64,000 nt of DNA, taken from the NCBI RefSeq assembly GCF_025699065.1, contig NZ_JAILWF010000003.1, forward strand, positions 185,270 through 249,269, read 5' to 3'. The DNA is from Nitrosarchaeum sp. GTDB taxonomy: Archaea > Thermoproteota > Nitrososphaeria > Nitrososphaerales > Nitrosopumilaceae. Position 1 is the stretch's first letter; every line of letters begins with the position of its first letter. The position numbers and the translations under genes are program-made. Of the stretch, positions 1-7,231 are shown piece after piece. The notes beneath the pieces are model-generated. The model was not told where the DNA came from. It made no database searches and saw only the letters and a program-made list of their open reading frames with translations.

Positions 1-835
1 GAATCTTCTCATACTCAATTGTTTGTAGTTGCTCTTGAATTTGTGGAATGTCTTCAAGTCTTGAATACTGTTTTATCATTTTTAATGCAGTTTTTGGTCC
101 TATCCTGTCAAATCCATTTGGATTAAAATCAGTACCAATTAAAATTCCAATATCTACTATTTGCTCTCTGGTAATTTCTAATGCCTCTAGGGTTTTTTGA
201 GTCTCGATAATCTCTGGCTCGATTTCCACATACGTGTTTCTGTTTGGAATCTTTCTTCTTCCGCTGTTTGTAAAATTTCTAATTAACCTCTTTGCACCAC
301 AAAGTATGGAATCAAAGTCTTGACTTGCAGAGGCATAAGCTTGTCCAGTATTTGTTAGATGGGCCGCAGTTGCTTCTCCTTCAGATGCTGCATCAATGTA
401 TGGAATTCCAAAGTATGATAAAATTTGTTTTGATTCCTTAACCATCCCATCTTTCATGCTAGTTGTTTGCTGCGCAAACTTTCTTGCATCTTCTAAATTT
501 CCCTCTGCAATTGCTTTTTCATATTTTATTGTAGCATCTTTTTTGATCTGCTTTCTTCTTTCAATCTCTGCAGTTTTCAATGACGGTGGCTTTCCATCAA
601 ATACATAAACTGGTTTTATCCCTAATGATAAAAAATTGATATTTCTATAAAGTAATCCGCTAAGATGACTAGTTATCCTGCCCTCAGAATCTGATAACTG
701 TAATCCATCTGGACCCCTAATGCTTGCCAAGAACTGATAAATTGCATTATACGCGTCAATTGCTATTACTTTTGATGAAAATGATTCTAGAGTTGTTTTC
801 TCTCTTACTACTAACTCTTTGAGGTTTAATCCCAT
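1..835 (-). CDS. fen: Flap endonuclease FEN-1 (C-terminal part outside window)
   Basis: Structure-specific 5' flap endonuclease that trims Okazaki fragments and works with PCNA. The reverse strand reads from ATG at 833-835 (MGLNLKELV) through 278 residues to the window edge. Visible are the N-domain motif [13 protein letters not shown], then [12 protein letters not shown], and the I-domain metal-binding stretch [10 protein letters not shown] followed by [13 protein letters not shown] and the helix-hairpin-helix [17 protein letters not shown]. Archaeal FEN-1 is usually about 340 residues, so roughly 60 residues, including the PCNA-binding tail, lie beyond the window. The acidic catalytic residues seen here are intact. 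Confidence 0.95.
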   Translation of the reverse strand, partial: MGLNLKELVVREKTTLESFSSKVIAIDAYNAIYQFLASIRGPDGLQLSDSEGRITSHLSGLLYRNINFLSLGIKPVYVFDGKPPSLKTAEIERRKQIKKDATIKYEKAIAEGNLEDARKFAQQTTSMKDGMVKESKQILSYFGIPYIDAASEGEATAAHLTNTGQAYASASQDFDSILCGAKRLIRNFTNSGRRKIPNRNTYVEIEPEIIETQKTLEALEITREQIVDIGILIGTDFNPNGFDRIGPKTALKMIKQYSRLEDIPQIQEQLQTIEYEKI

Positions 836-932
836 TAATTGTTGTTGATTTTTGAGCTATTTTGTCTTTATCGTTTGAATTGCAGATCGTAATAACTGCA
901 ATTGGATATATAAAAAAGAAAAATCTAATCAC

Positions 933-1190
933 ATGGTGAACCGTTTGGATTTATCTGAAAACTTGAGAGAGAAAATATATGACATTAAAGAATCCCAAAA
1001 TAATTTTTTAAAAATTGTTTCATACTTTCCTTTATCTGAAGATGAAAAACAATCTATTTTGAAAAAAACTCGACATGTTGATTTTCGTTCAATCTTTTCT
1101 GATCATGTGTCTGAAGAAGAATGGAACAAAACTAAACATCAGATAATTAAGCGCTTTCAGAATGAACTATTTGATATAGATTCAGCATAA
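933..1190 (+). CDS. Small acidic hypothetical protein (85 aa)
   Basis: I do not recognise a family. An 85-residue, mostly helical, charged protein with no membrane segment. A TATA-like box (TATATAAA, 907-914) lies about 20 bases upstream of the ATG, the expected spacing for a leaderless archaeal transcript, which supports both the gene and its start. It is divergent from the FEN-1 gene and ends shortly before tRNA-Ser. Confidence 0.65.
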   Translation: MVNRLDLSENLREKIYDIKESQNNFLKIVSYFPLSEDEKQSILKKTRHVDFRSIFSDHVSEEEWNKTKHQIIKRFQNELFDIDSA

Positions 1191-1248
1191 ATTATTTTTA
1201 AAAATTGTTTCTGATTTGCTTTATTATGTGGTAGTTCTAAGATTTCTT

Positions 1249-1330
1249 GCCAGGTTAGCCAAGTGGAACGGCGGCCGTCTCGAAAACGGCTACGCGCAAG
1301 CGTGCAGGGGTTCGAATCCCTTACCTGGCG
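1249..1330 (+). tRNA. tRNA-Ser (anticodon CGA)
   Basis: The 7-bp acceptor stem GCCAGGT/ACCTGGC is closed by discriminator G. The anticodon stem GCCGT/ACGGC holds loop CTCGAAA, giving anticodon CGA (codon UCG). The long variable arm around TACGCGCAAGCGTGC is typical of serine tRNAs, and the T loop is TTCGAAT. CCA is not encoded. Its 3' end is repeated at 2578-2594. Confidence 0.95.
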
Positions 1331-1336
1331 TACTCA
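1320..1336. repeat. Direct repeat overlapping the tRNA-Ser 3' end (attL-like)
   Basis: CTTACCTGGCG then T then ACTCA. The same 17 positions with one mismatch recur at 2578-2594. A repeat made of a tRNA 3' end is the classic footprint of tRNA-targeting integration. No integrase gene is visible between the copies. Confidence 0.55.
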
Positions 1337-1458
1337 AGTTTTTCTTTAAATAGTTTGTACCTAAATTTCTTAAAAAATTAAAAACTCTGGTAGGGCGTTG
1401 ACCTTTACCACTTACACTCTTACTGATAAATTAGAAAAAATGGTTTTTGTTTTTTATT

Positions 1459-1590
1459 TTATGTGTTTGGTACATTGCCATCGACATCAAGCAAATTCCC
1501 ACATGTTTGACATTCCCATTTTTCATCAGACATTAATTGATTGACGTTTGTTACTCTTGATGCGTTACAGACTTTACATTTGGTTGACAT
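1459..1590 (-). CDS. Zinc-ribbon microprotein (43 aa)
   Basis: The reverse strand reads MSTKCKVCNASRV..., with two Cys pairs, CKVC near residues 5-8 and CQTC near 27-30, a minimal zinc ribbon. The ATG overlaps the end of the upstream frame as TAATG (ignoring that frame's internal stop), so the gene looks translationally coupled as the last member of the microgene operon that starts at 2041. No catalytic residues are visible. A nucleic-acid or protein-binding role is only a guess. Confidence 0.65.
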   Translation of the reverse strand: MSTKCKVCNASRVTNVNQLMSDEKWECQTCGNLLDVDGNVPNT

Positions 1591-1694
1591 TATTTTGATT
1601 TTACTGGGTGTGTTTTTTCGTGCTCTCATACTTGCTCAAAAGTATACGAAGTTCCTTCCCACTTGAAATTGCACTCTTTACAGCTATATCTCAT
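1590..1694 (-). pseudogene. C2H2-type zinc-finger microgene with in-frame TGA
   Basis: From ATG at 1692-1694 the frame reads MRYSCKECNFKWEG..TFEQV and stops at TGA (1626-1628) after 22 residues. Beyond the stop the same frame continues EHEKTH and ends at TAA overlapping the next ATG. The paralog at 1824-1946 reads TFEHVLTHEKTH, so one change of TTA to TGA would explain the stop. Without read-through the two histidines of the CxxC...HxxxH finger are lost. Either a decayed copy or a short 22-aa product. Confidence 0.55.
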
Positions 1695-1824
1695 TTTTCT
1701 CTTCACTATGTTGTTTTTTCCATACATTACATGCTGGACAACGACTAATTGTTTTGGATAATATTTTTTTTGAGAATACATTGCCACAGTTTTCACATGT
1801 TTTCAAATCATTTAGAGTAACCAT
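1684..1824 (-). CDS. Zinc-ribbon microprotein (46 aa)
   Basis: Reads MVTLNDLKTCENCGNVFSKK...: two Cys pairs, CENC and CPAC about 16 residues apart, followed by a lysine/glutamate-rich tail. Its ATG overlaps the stop of the upstream gene as TAATG, and its own 3' end overlaps the start of the next frame by 11 bases. This is strong evidence of coupled translation. Function unknown. Confidence 0.65.
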   Translation of the reverse strand: MVTLNDLKTCENCGNVFSKKILSKTISRCPACNVWKKQHSEEKNEI

Positions 1825-1946
1825 TATGATGTTGCTTCCATTGTTTTTTTGTTTTTCAAATGTGTTTTTTCATGGGTTAAAACATGTTCAAAAGTATCTA
1901 TCCATCCTTCCCAATGAAATTTACAATCTTTGCAGTTATACTTCAA
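1824..1946 (-). CDS. C2H2-type zinc-finger microprotein (40 aa)
   Basis: Starts at TTG and reads LKYNCKDCKFHWEGW..TFEHVLTHEKTHLKN. CxxC followed by paired histidines (HVLTH/EKTH) gives a C2H2-like finger. The TTG overlaps the TGA of the upstream gene (TTGA), and its TAA overlaps the next ATG (TAATG). It is the intact paralog of the interrupted frame at 1590-1694. Small DNA- or RNA-binding role possible, unproven. Confidence 0.6.
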   Translation of the reverse strand: MKYNCKDCKFHWEGWIDTFEHVLTHEKTHLKNKKTMEATS

Positions 1947-2041
1947 TTTTGTTTTGTCTCTTTAGATTCTTTGAATGCGTTTACGTCATTAGATGTCTTT
2001 TTTTGGTTTCGTTGCAATTTTGCAAATAGTTTTTTTAACAT
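1943..2041 (-). CDS. Basic microprotein, first gene of zinc-finger microgene operon (32 aa)
   Basis: ATG at 2039-2041 reads MLKKLFAKLQRNQKKTS..., a short lysine-rich peptide without cysteines. Its start is 20 bases from a TATA-like box at 2061-2070 on the same strand, as expected for a leaderless first gene. Its stop overlaps the TTG start of the next gene by four bases. It may be a degenerate relative of the zinc-ribbon members, or simply a leader peptide. Confidence 0.45.
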   Translation of the reverse strand: MLKKLFAKLQRNQKKTSNDVNAFKESKETKQN

Positions 2042-2060
2042 ACACACATAGGTCATATCT

Positions 2061-2070
2061 TACATATAAG
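2061..2070 (-). promoter_or_regulatory. TATA-like core promoter of the zinc-finger microgene operon
   Basis: On the reverse strand CTTATATGTA sits about 20-29 bases before the ATG at 2041, the usual position for leaderless thaumarchaeal transcripts. Assigned from spacing only. Confidence 0.4.
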
Positions 2071-2219
2071 GCAAGGATTATGACAAAATGGATTTTCTTT
2101 CGTAGCTGAGTAGTCAATTCAGTCCTTCTTTTCAGATATGCAAACTCACACCACTACGATACTAGTAATATGTTGATTTTCTTTATAGGACTTCCTCAGA
2201 GTGGGTTAATTAAGACGAA

Positions 2220-2461
2220 ATGACGTATGGATGTTATGAATACCATCTCATTCCATTGGCAAAAAACATGTATTGATTGCAAGAGAATACATTGCCAAAA
2301 GGGCTGTAACTGTGATTGTCATTGGAAACCCTAGATGTATTTTGACATATCCGATTATAACTCAAGACACATGCCCACATGACGCAAAAGTAAAGATGGC
2401 AGGATATTCTGGAATGTATGAATGTACAAGATGTCATAAATTTATTCGTGATGATAAGTAA
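2220..2461 (+). pseudogene. Small zinc-ribbon protein, possibly frameshifted
   Basis: A first frame (ATG 2220) reads MTYGCYEYHLIPLAKNMY and stops at 2276. A second frame, usable from TTG 2273, reads LIAREYIAKRAVTV..., then TCPHDAKVKMAGYSGMYEC and CTRCHKF, ending at 2461. The CPH plus CxxCH pattern resembles a zinc ribbon. Either the 62-aa product from TTG 2273 is the gene, or the two frames were once joined and a one-base shift broke them. It is divergent from the microgene operon inside the repeat-bracketed element. Confidence 0.4.
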
Positions 2462-2577
2462 AATTACAAATATTTTCCTACATTCTTTTGTTATTATGTA
2501 TTCAATTCATAATTCTTAGTTTCTAATTATTTTCATGCCTATGTTTTTGTAGGGTGTCAATTCTTTTTACCTTAACT

Positions 2578-2594
2578 CTTACCTGGCGGACTCA
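2578..2594. repeat. Second copy of the tRNA-Ser 3'-end repeat (attR-like)
   Basis: CTTACCTGGCG then G then ACTCA, matching 1320-1336 at 16 of 17 positions. The bases just upstream (GTAGGGTGTC...ACTCTTAC) also resemble 1390-1424 inside the element (GTAGGGCGTTG...ACTCTTAC). Together they delimit a 1.26-kb segment. Confidence 0.5.
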
Positions 2595-2604
2595 TACTTT
2601 CCTG

Positions 2605-3021
2605 CTAAGATTTTTTCATTTTTTGAAATAGTTTAAACACTGTTTTTCCTATTTTGACTTGTTTTATAATTTTCAAACTAACTTTCAATATCTTAAATCC
2701 TACAAAAACAGGCATAAGTACAAGCATAATTATTTCAAGCCAATACTTTTTTACAAATGATTTTGTATTTCGTATCTTCAAATATGCTATCAATAGTTCT
2801 AATGTCAAAAGACCTACTATTGCCCAAAAAATAATATCAAATATGATGATAGCTTGTTCTGTGATCGTAAATAATGGTTCGGAAATTCCTAATGAGGAAT
2901 ATTCAATATTTACTAACCCAAAAATAAATATCACGATTAATGAAAAAGTGATAAAACTCAGTACTTTTTTGAATAATGGAGAAAATAGTATTTTCACAAC
3001 AATTTTTTTGTGTAAGATCAT
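2605..3021 (-). CDS. Membrane protein, possibly voltage-sensor-like (138 aa)
   Basis: Three to four hydrophobic segments (about residues 18-38, 55-78 and 92-112) and a very basic C-terminus (KVSLKIIKQVKIGKTVFKLFQKMKK). The order of acidic residues in membrane helices followed by a lysine-rich amphipathic helix is reminiscent of the S1-S4 part of ion-transport proteins, but there is no pore. Family not certain. It stands alone between the repeat-bracketed element and the eRF1-like gene. Confidence 0.6.
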   Translation of the reverse strand: MILHKKIVVKILFSPLFKKVLSFITFSLIVIFIFGLVNIEYSSLGISEPLFTITEQAIIIFDIIFWAIVGLLTLELLIAYLKIRNTKSFVKKYWLEIIMLVLMPVFVGFKILKVSLKIIKQVKIGKTVFKLFQKMKKS

Positions 3022-3096
3022 TATAATATCGTTCTGGAGTTTTATTTTCCATACAAAGTAATGCTAGATATTTTTTTGTATTTATGATATTGCTGA

Positions 3097-4155
3097 TTAT
3101 TTTATTTTATATCGTAAAATAGCTAATACTGATTCATCAATTTCTAATTTTTTAATTATTTTTGGAGATGATGCAAATTCTATTTTTGTTGACATTTGTT
3201 TTGCAATTTCAAGCATTTTCATTATTTTTCTAAAATTAGATGAAGTGTAATATTGTGTGGAGACAATTAGAGTATCAACTGCTCCTTGTTCTAATGCTTT
3301 ATAGATGACAGTGTTTACTCTTGCCGTTAACCCTTCTTTAACCAGTTTTTCATATTTTTCAATGATCTCTTCAACATGTTTTTTTCTATGTTGATACAAA
3401 TGTTGAATTATTTTTTTATACAAATCAATTTTCGGTGTGGAGAATGAAATATTTTCTACAAATCTGCATTTTTCTGTTAACTCTGAATTCATCTCATCAA
3501 AAAATTCTGTTTTTGCTTGACCACTTCCGCCAATTAGAATTAATTCCGAGTTTGCATCTATTGTTTTGACCTTTTCTGCTACTTTTTTGTAAAAAACATG
3601 AATCTTAGTTTGTCTTGCTCTTAAGAATCGACCTTGACTTTGTCCTCCTTTTTTGTGTCTTCCACGTAAATCTATTTTTAATTTAGATTCTTGTATTACT
3701 TGCGTTCCGTGAAATCTCTTTATTTGAGCAGATTTTTGATCAAGTATAATTAACAAAACATCTTTTTGTGTTTTTAAAACATCATAAAATGGTTTTAGAA
3801 ATGGTTTTTTGCTTACCATGTAGACATATGGTAATTCTTTTGAAATCCCAATTTCTTTTAAGATTACTTGATCTTTCTCAATCCATCCAAAAATAATGAA
3901 TGTTTTTGTAAATTTACCTGTAGATGATGGGTTTTTCCTAAGTTCTATAATTCTATTTTCAATTTTTGATTCGATTTTTTCAATCTGTTTATTTCTTTTT
4001 ATTTCTTTTAACAGGGAAATGGTTTCCTTTCCTTTTCCATGTTGGTAGTATACAGACACAGTTGTATTGTTGACTTGTTTTATCTCGTAAAGAAATTGAT
4101 TTATCGACAACCATTCAGATGGAGTGATCTCTGATGACACTATCTCTCTTTTCAT
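3097..4155 (-). CDS. eRF1/Pelota-family protein with GGQ motif but no NIKS
   Basis: The central domain has GRHKKGGQSQGRFLRARQ, with GGQ at about residues 170-172. This is the peptidyl-tRNA hydrolysis motif of archaeal/eukaryotic release factor 1. The N-terminal region (1-125) lacks the stop-codon-reading NIKS and YxCxxxF motifs, and the C-terminal third is an eRF1 domain 3-like fold without the zinc cysteines. The length of 352 residues is shorter than aRF1 (about 410). By family logic it could release nascent chains on stalled ribosomes (like Vms1 and baeRF proteins) rather than at stop codons. Start is ATG at 4153-4155. It stands alone. Confidence 0.75.
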   Translation of the reverse strand: MKREIVSSEITPSEWLSINQFLYEIKQVNNTTVSVYYQHGKGKETISLLKEIKRNKQIEKIESKIENRIIELRKNPSSTGKFTKTFIIFGWIEKDQVILKEIGISKELPYVYMVSKKPFLKPFYDVLKTQKDVLLIILDQKSAQIKRFHGTQVIQESKLKIDLRGRHKKGGQSQGRFLRARQTKIHVFYKKVAEKVKTIDANSELILIGGSGQAKTEFFDEMNSELTEKCRFVENISFSTPKIDLYKKIIQHLYQHRKKHVEEIIEKYEKLVKEGLTARVNTVIYKALEQGAVDTLIVSTQYYTSSNFRKIMKMLEIAKQMSTKIEFASSPKIIKKLEIDESVLAILRYKIK

Positions 4156-4281
4156 GATTTTTCATTTTTTTATTGGTTAATAATTTGTTTTAATTCGCTC
4201 TATTATTGCTTGATTAGTTGATTTTGTAACTTATTTTACATTTAGTGAATCCATTTTATTGCCCTATTCATCACTGATATC

Positions 4282-5070
4282 ATGAAAAAGATATTTTATA
4301 TTATACTCCCAATTGTTGCGTTTTCTATAGTTCTTTTTAATGCATTTTTTGGTCATTTAATTTTCCTGTCTGACACTGAGCATGTGATAAACAAATACTC
4401 CGTGTATGTACATTTACTATCTGAATGGAATAGTTCATCTAAAAATATTATATTTGAGGTGACAAATTCTTGGTACAAATCTGACAAACATAATGTCAAC
4501 CATATATTCAATGCAGAATCTAAAGACTATAACAAAAATCAATTTCAAAAGATAAATGGAAAATCATATGTCGAATTAAAACATGAATTTAGTGATTGTC
4601 AAGAAGAATGGCAGCCAATGCTCTATAGAAAAGTTGTAGACAATATCAGACATGAGGTAGAATATGTGCAAGGAAATCAGCTAAGCACAAATCCTGATGT
4701 ATCTGTCTATCCAAATATTGAAAACCAAAACTATGATAATTTCAAACAACAATCAAAAATTAAAAATGGCTATGTGCAATTTTTCCCTATCTGTACATCC
4801 AAAAATATTACATCCTATGATTATAGCATAAAAACAGATAACAAAGATTTAGGTTTTGATGTATATTTTGTCTCATCCCCTATACATCGTGAGTATTTTG
4901 CAAATTCTAACTTTGATTATTACAAAGAATCAGGTTGTTTTGGACAAAACAAACAAAGCTATAGCGGTACATGCAAGAACATTACAAAAGATAGCGGATT
5001 GTTAGTGATATTTCCAGATGATCTTATTCCGTGGACTACAAAAGTTACAGTAAATCTTTATGAAAATTAG
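4282..5070 (+). CDS. Membrane-anchored or secreted hypothetical protein (262 aa)
   Basis: One hydrophobic N-terminal segment (residues 4-30) serves as signal or anchor, followed by a polar extracytoplasmic domain rich in Asn, Lys and Tyr. Paired cysteines (CFGQ...GTC near 227-238, C at about 108 and 174) suggest disulfides. No family recognised. Start ATG 4282 directly follows an AT-rich promoter region. Confidence 0.6.
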   Translation: MKKIFYIILPIVAFSIVLFNAFFGHLIFLSDTEHVINKYSVYVHLLSEWNSSSKNIIFEVTNSWYKSDKHNVNHIFNAESKDYNKNQFQKINGKSYVELKHEFSDCQEEWQPMLYRKVVDNIRHEVEYVQGNQLSTNPDVSVYPNIENQNYDNFKQQSKIKNGYVQFFPICTSKNITSYDYSIKTDNKDLGFDVYFVSSPIHREYFANSNFDYYKESGCFGQNKQSYSGTCKNITKDSGLLVIFPDDLIPWTTKVTVNLYEN

Positions 5071-5137
5071 ATTTTTGGTGACTGATAAAATCTACTCTAA
5101 TTTGTAAAAATATTTTTTAAATTTAGATTCAATTAGG

Positions 5138-5157
5138 ATTTAATCAAAGGTTATAAT
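5138..5157 (+). promoter_or_regulatory. Shared 20-base promoter block, copy 1
   Basis: ATTTAATCAAAGGTTATAAT ends 30 bases before the ATG at 5188. An identical block lies at 14303-14322 and a 19/20 match at 46328-46347 on the reverse strand, with nearly the same distance to the start codon in each case. TTATAAT is the likely TATA box. The upstream half may be a BRE or regulator site. Confidence 0.6.
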
Positions 5158-5187
5158 TTAACCATCTATTTACAATTTGACAAAAAA

Positions 5188-6000
5188 ATGTCATACAAAA
5201 CAAGACAAACAAAAATAGCAATTGCTGCTGCAATAGCAATTATTGCAGTAAGTGTTACTGGAGCATATCTAATTCCGGCACAAAGCACTGTAGTTGTTGT
5301 ACCTACAACTCAGGCTGATCAGGAAAGATACGATGCACTAGGAATTGCTCAAAAATATGTGGTAACTAGTCCAACTTTTGCTTTTGATGGCGACATAAAT
5401 TCACTCAAAGTTGAATACGTCGGTTCTACAAAATCAATCCCATCTGATCATATCTTCAAGGCTAGCTTTGAATCAAGTCAGGGTGGATTTGGCAATAGAG
5501 AAGGCCAAATGCTTATCCAAGCAATTACGCCTCACATCATGGAAATTGTGGTATCTGAGGGAAAAGTAATTTCAGCAATTACTGATAAAACTTGGGATGA
5601 GCAAAGAGAACTATTCATTCAACTAGAGACAGAACTTGATACTTCAAATCAAGTTACTGAGTATGATTATGTTACACTCATCGATGCATTTGAAAAAGAT
5701 GGCATTGATGTGAATGTAGTTGAAGTGTTGGAAGATTCATCGTTTTTAGTACCGACAATAGTTGTTAAAGTAAACGATGAGACGATTCAGATCTATGAAT
5801 TTTCTTCAGGTACTGATGCACAAAACGCATCCAACCTTGTTTCAAAGGATGGAACACAGATAGGTTCAAGCATAATCAGATGGATTGATGAGCCTCACTT
5901 TTACAGCAAAGGTAAATTAATTGTACAATACATCGGCCACAATCAAGAAACGCAGAGTTTGCTTGAGTCACATTTAGGCAACCAGTTTGCTGGAATGTAA
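5188..6000 (+). CDS. Exported hypothetical protein (270 aa)
   Basis: A basic N-terminus is followed by a hydrophobic stretch (about 10-28, IAIAAAIAIIAVSVTGAYLI), a signal or anchor, and then an extracytoplasmic alpha/beta region. The repeated phrasing VxVxEGKVISAITDKTW and VVKVNDETIQIYEF suggests PepSY-like repeats, but this is not firm. It is under promoter block 5138-5157. Convergent with the cyclase gene. Confidence 0.65.
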   Translation: MSYKTRQTKIAIAAAIAIIAVSVTGAYLIPAQSTVVVVPTTQADQERYDALGIAQKYVVTSPTFAFDGDINSLKVEYVGSTKSIPSDHIFKASFESSQGGFGNREGQMLIQAITPHIMEIVVSEGKVISAITDKTWDEQRELFIQLETELDTSNQVTEYDYVTLIDAFEKDGIDVNVVEVLEDSSFLVPTIVVKVNDETIQIYEFSSGTDAQNASNLVSKDGTQIGSSIIRWIDEPHFYSKGKLIVQYIGHNQETQSLLESHLGNQFAGM

Positions 6001-6016
6001 CTCTGCATCTCTTTTT

Positions 6017-6826
6017 TTATTTTCCAATATACGTATACACTGGATAGACTTTTTTTGTTTTTGTAGATTTGTAGCTCCATTCTAATTTATCTAATTTCAA
6101 ACGTGCAAAATATTCTTGAATTGATTTGTGTAGTTTGGTGTAAATGTCATCTCCGACTACAATCTGATCAGGCTGAGCCAGATTTTGGATTTTAGCTGCC
6201 ATACTTACTGAAGGTCCTAAAATATCTACATGGGATTCCTGTAGATCATCGCCATAACATACAATTGTATTTTCGCCGTAATCGATGCCGATTTTTATCT
6301 TCAATTCTGGTAAATTGTTATTTTTTAAAATAGGATTTATTCCAAGTTTGAGAATTTTAAGCATTGATTCTGCACATGTGACTGCTCTGTTTGCAACTGA
6401 TGCTGATAGATTTTCTGCAACAAAATATCCAATAACTGCATCGCCTACAAACTTTAACACAAATCCTTCATGACGTTTAATCACATATGCCATCTCTTGA
6501 GCAAAAGTAGTAAAAACAATGGCTAGTTTTTCTTTTGGCAAATTTAGGATCATATCTGTAGACCCAACAAGATCTACAAACAACACTGCCATATTCATGC
6601 TCTTCAATACCTTTTCCCTAAGAAATATTTCTGATTCTTCAGTTACGGTAGAATACAAAAATTCATGATTCAATGATTTTAGTACTCTGTCATGTACTTC
6701 TGTAATTAGAGTTTCAGAATCTACTACTTTTTCTGTACCTCTTCCAAGTAGCATGTCTACTATGCTTGGAGTTTTTGGTGATAGCAAATTTTCAATACCT
6801 TTATTTTCAATTTTTTTAGTTACCAT
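6017..6826 (-). CDS. Class III adenylate/guanylate cyclase
   Basis: Residues about 78-260 form a class III nucleotide cyclase catalytic domain: FVDLVGST (metal-binding Asp85), KFVGDAVIGYF (second Asp at about 129), the IKIGIDYGE segment, and GPSVSMAAKIQNLAQPDQIVVGD, which has the usual transition-state Asn/Arg region in altered form (KIQNL). The N-terminal 75 residues are unassigned. It would make cAMP or cGMP in the cytoplasm. No receptor domain is fused, so activity must be controlled by the N-terminus or by partners. Confidence 0.85.
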   Translation of the reverse strand: MVTKKIENKGIENLLSPKTPSIVDMLLGRGTEKVVDSETLITEVHDRVLKSLNHEFLYSTVTEESEIFLREKVLKSMNMAVLFVDLVGSTDMILNLPKEKLAIVFTTFAQEMAYVIKRHEGFVLKFVGDAVIGYFVAENLSASVANRAVTCAESMLKILKLGINPILKNNNLPELKIKIGIDYGENTIVCYGDDLQESHVDILGPSVSMAAKIQNLAQPDQIVVGDDIYTKLHKSIQEYFARLKLDKLEWSYKSTKTKKVYPVYTYIGK

Positions 6827-6981
6827 TCAACACTTATCCTGTAAAGAGTGTTAATTATTTTTGCTTAGTCTACTGTGTCTTATTTCTTATTCTTAGTCAA
6901 TTACTATAAAAATGAAATTTTATTGAATCCAAGATAATTTAGAACCATTAACTTTATACTAACATACGACTCTAGTAATCT

Positions 6982-7155
6982 ATGTTAAAATTCAAATGTA
7001 GCTCGGTTGGATTTGATTGTAATTTTGTTGCCAAGGGTAAATCTGAGGAAGAAATCTTAACACAGTGTGCAGCACATGCCACAAAAGATCATAAAATGAA
7101 ACCAGAAGAAATTACTCCTGAATTACAAGATAAAATCAAAAAAAAATATTCATAA
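6982..7155 (+). CDS. DUF1059-like small metal-binding protein (57 aa)
   Basis: MLKFKCSSVGFDCNFVAKGK...CAAHATKDHKM: the C...C...CxxH layout and the G-x-DC-x-F-V-A-x-G phrase match the small DUF1059 family of predicted metal-binding proteins. Complete from ATG 6982 to TAA, with an AT-rich promoter upstream. Role unknown. Confidence 0.8.
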   Translation: MLKFKCSSVGFDCNFVAKGKSEEEILTQCAAHATKDHKMKPEEITPELQDKIKKKYS

Positions 7156-7231
7156 ATCCTTATTTTAAAATATTTTATTTCGTTCTCATTATGATGGAGT
7201 TAGTTTAATTATAAATAAGAAAAAAGAAATA

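Noticed and set aside
1754..2029. Forward-strand frame of 91 codons
   Set aside because: Antisense to the zinc-finger microgenes, with a Phe/Leu/Cys-rich composition typical of an antisense shadow.
2101..2200. tRNA-like D-arm words (GTAGCTGAGTAGTC) in the gap
   Set aside because: No acceptor, anticodon or T stem could be formed; not a tRNA.
2234..2437. Reverse-strand frame of 67 codons
   Set aside because: Lies opposite the zinc-ribbon frame at 2220-2461, with no recognisable protein character; a shadow of the forward frame.
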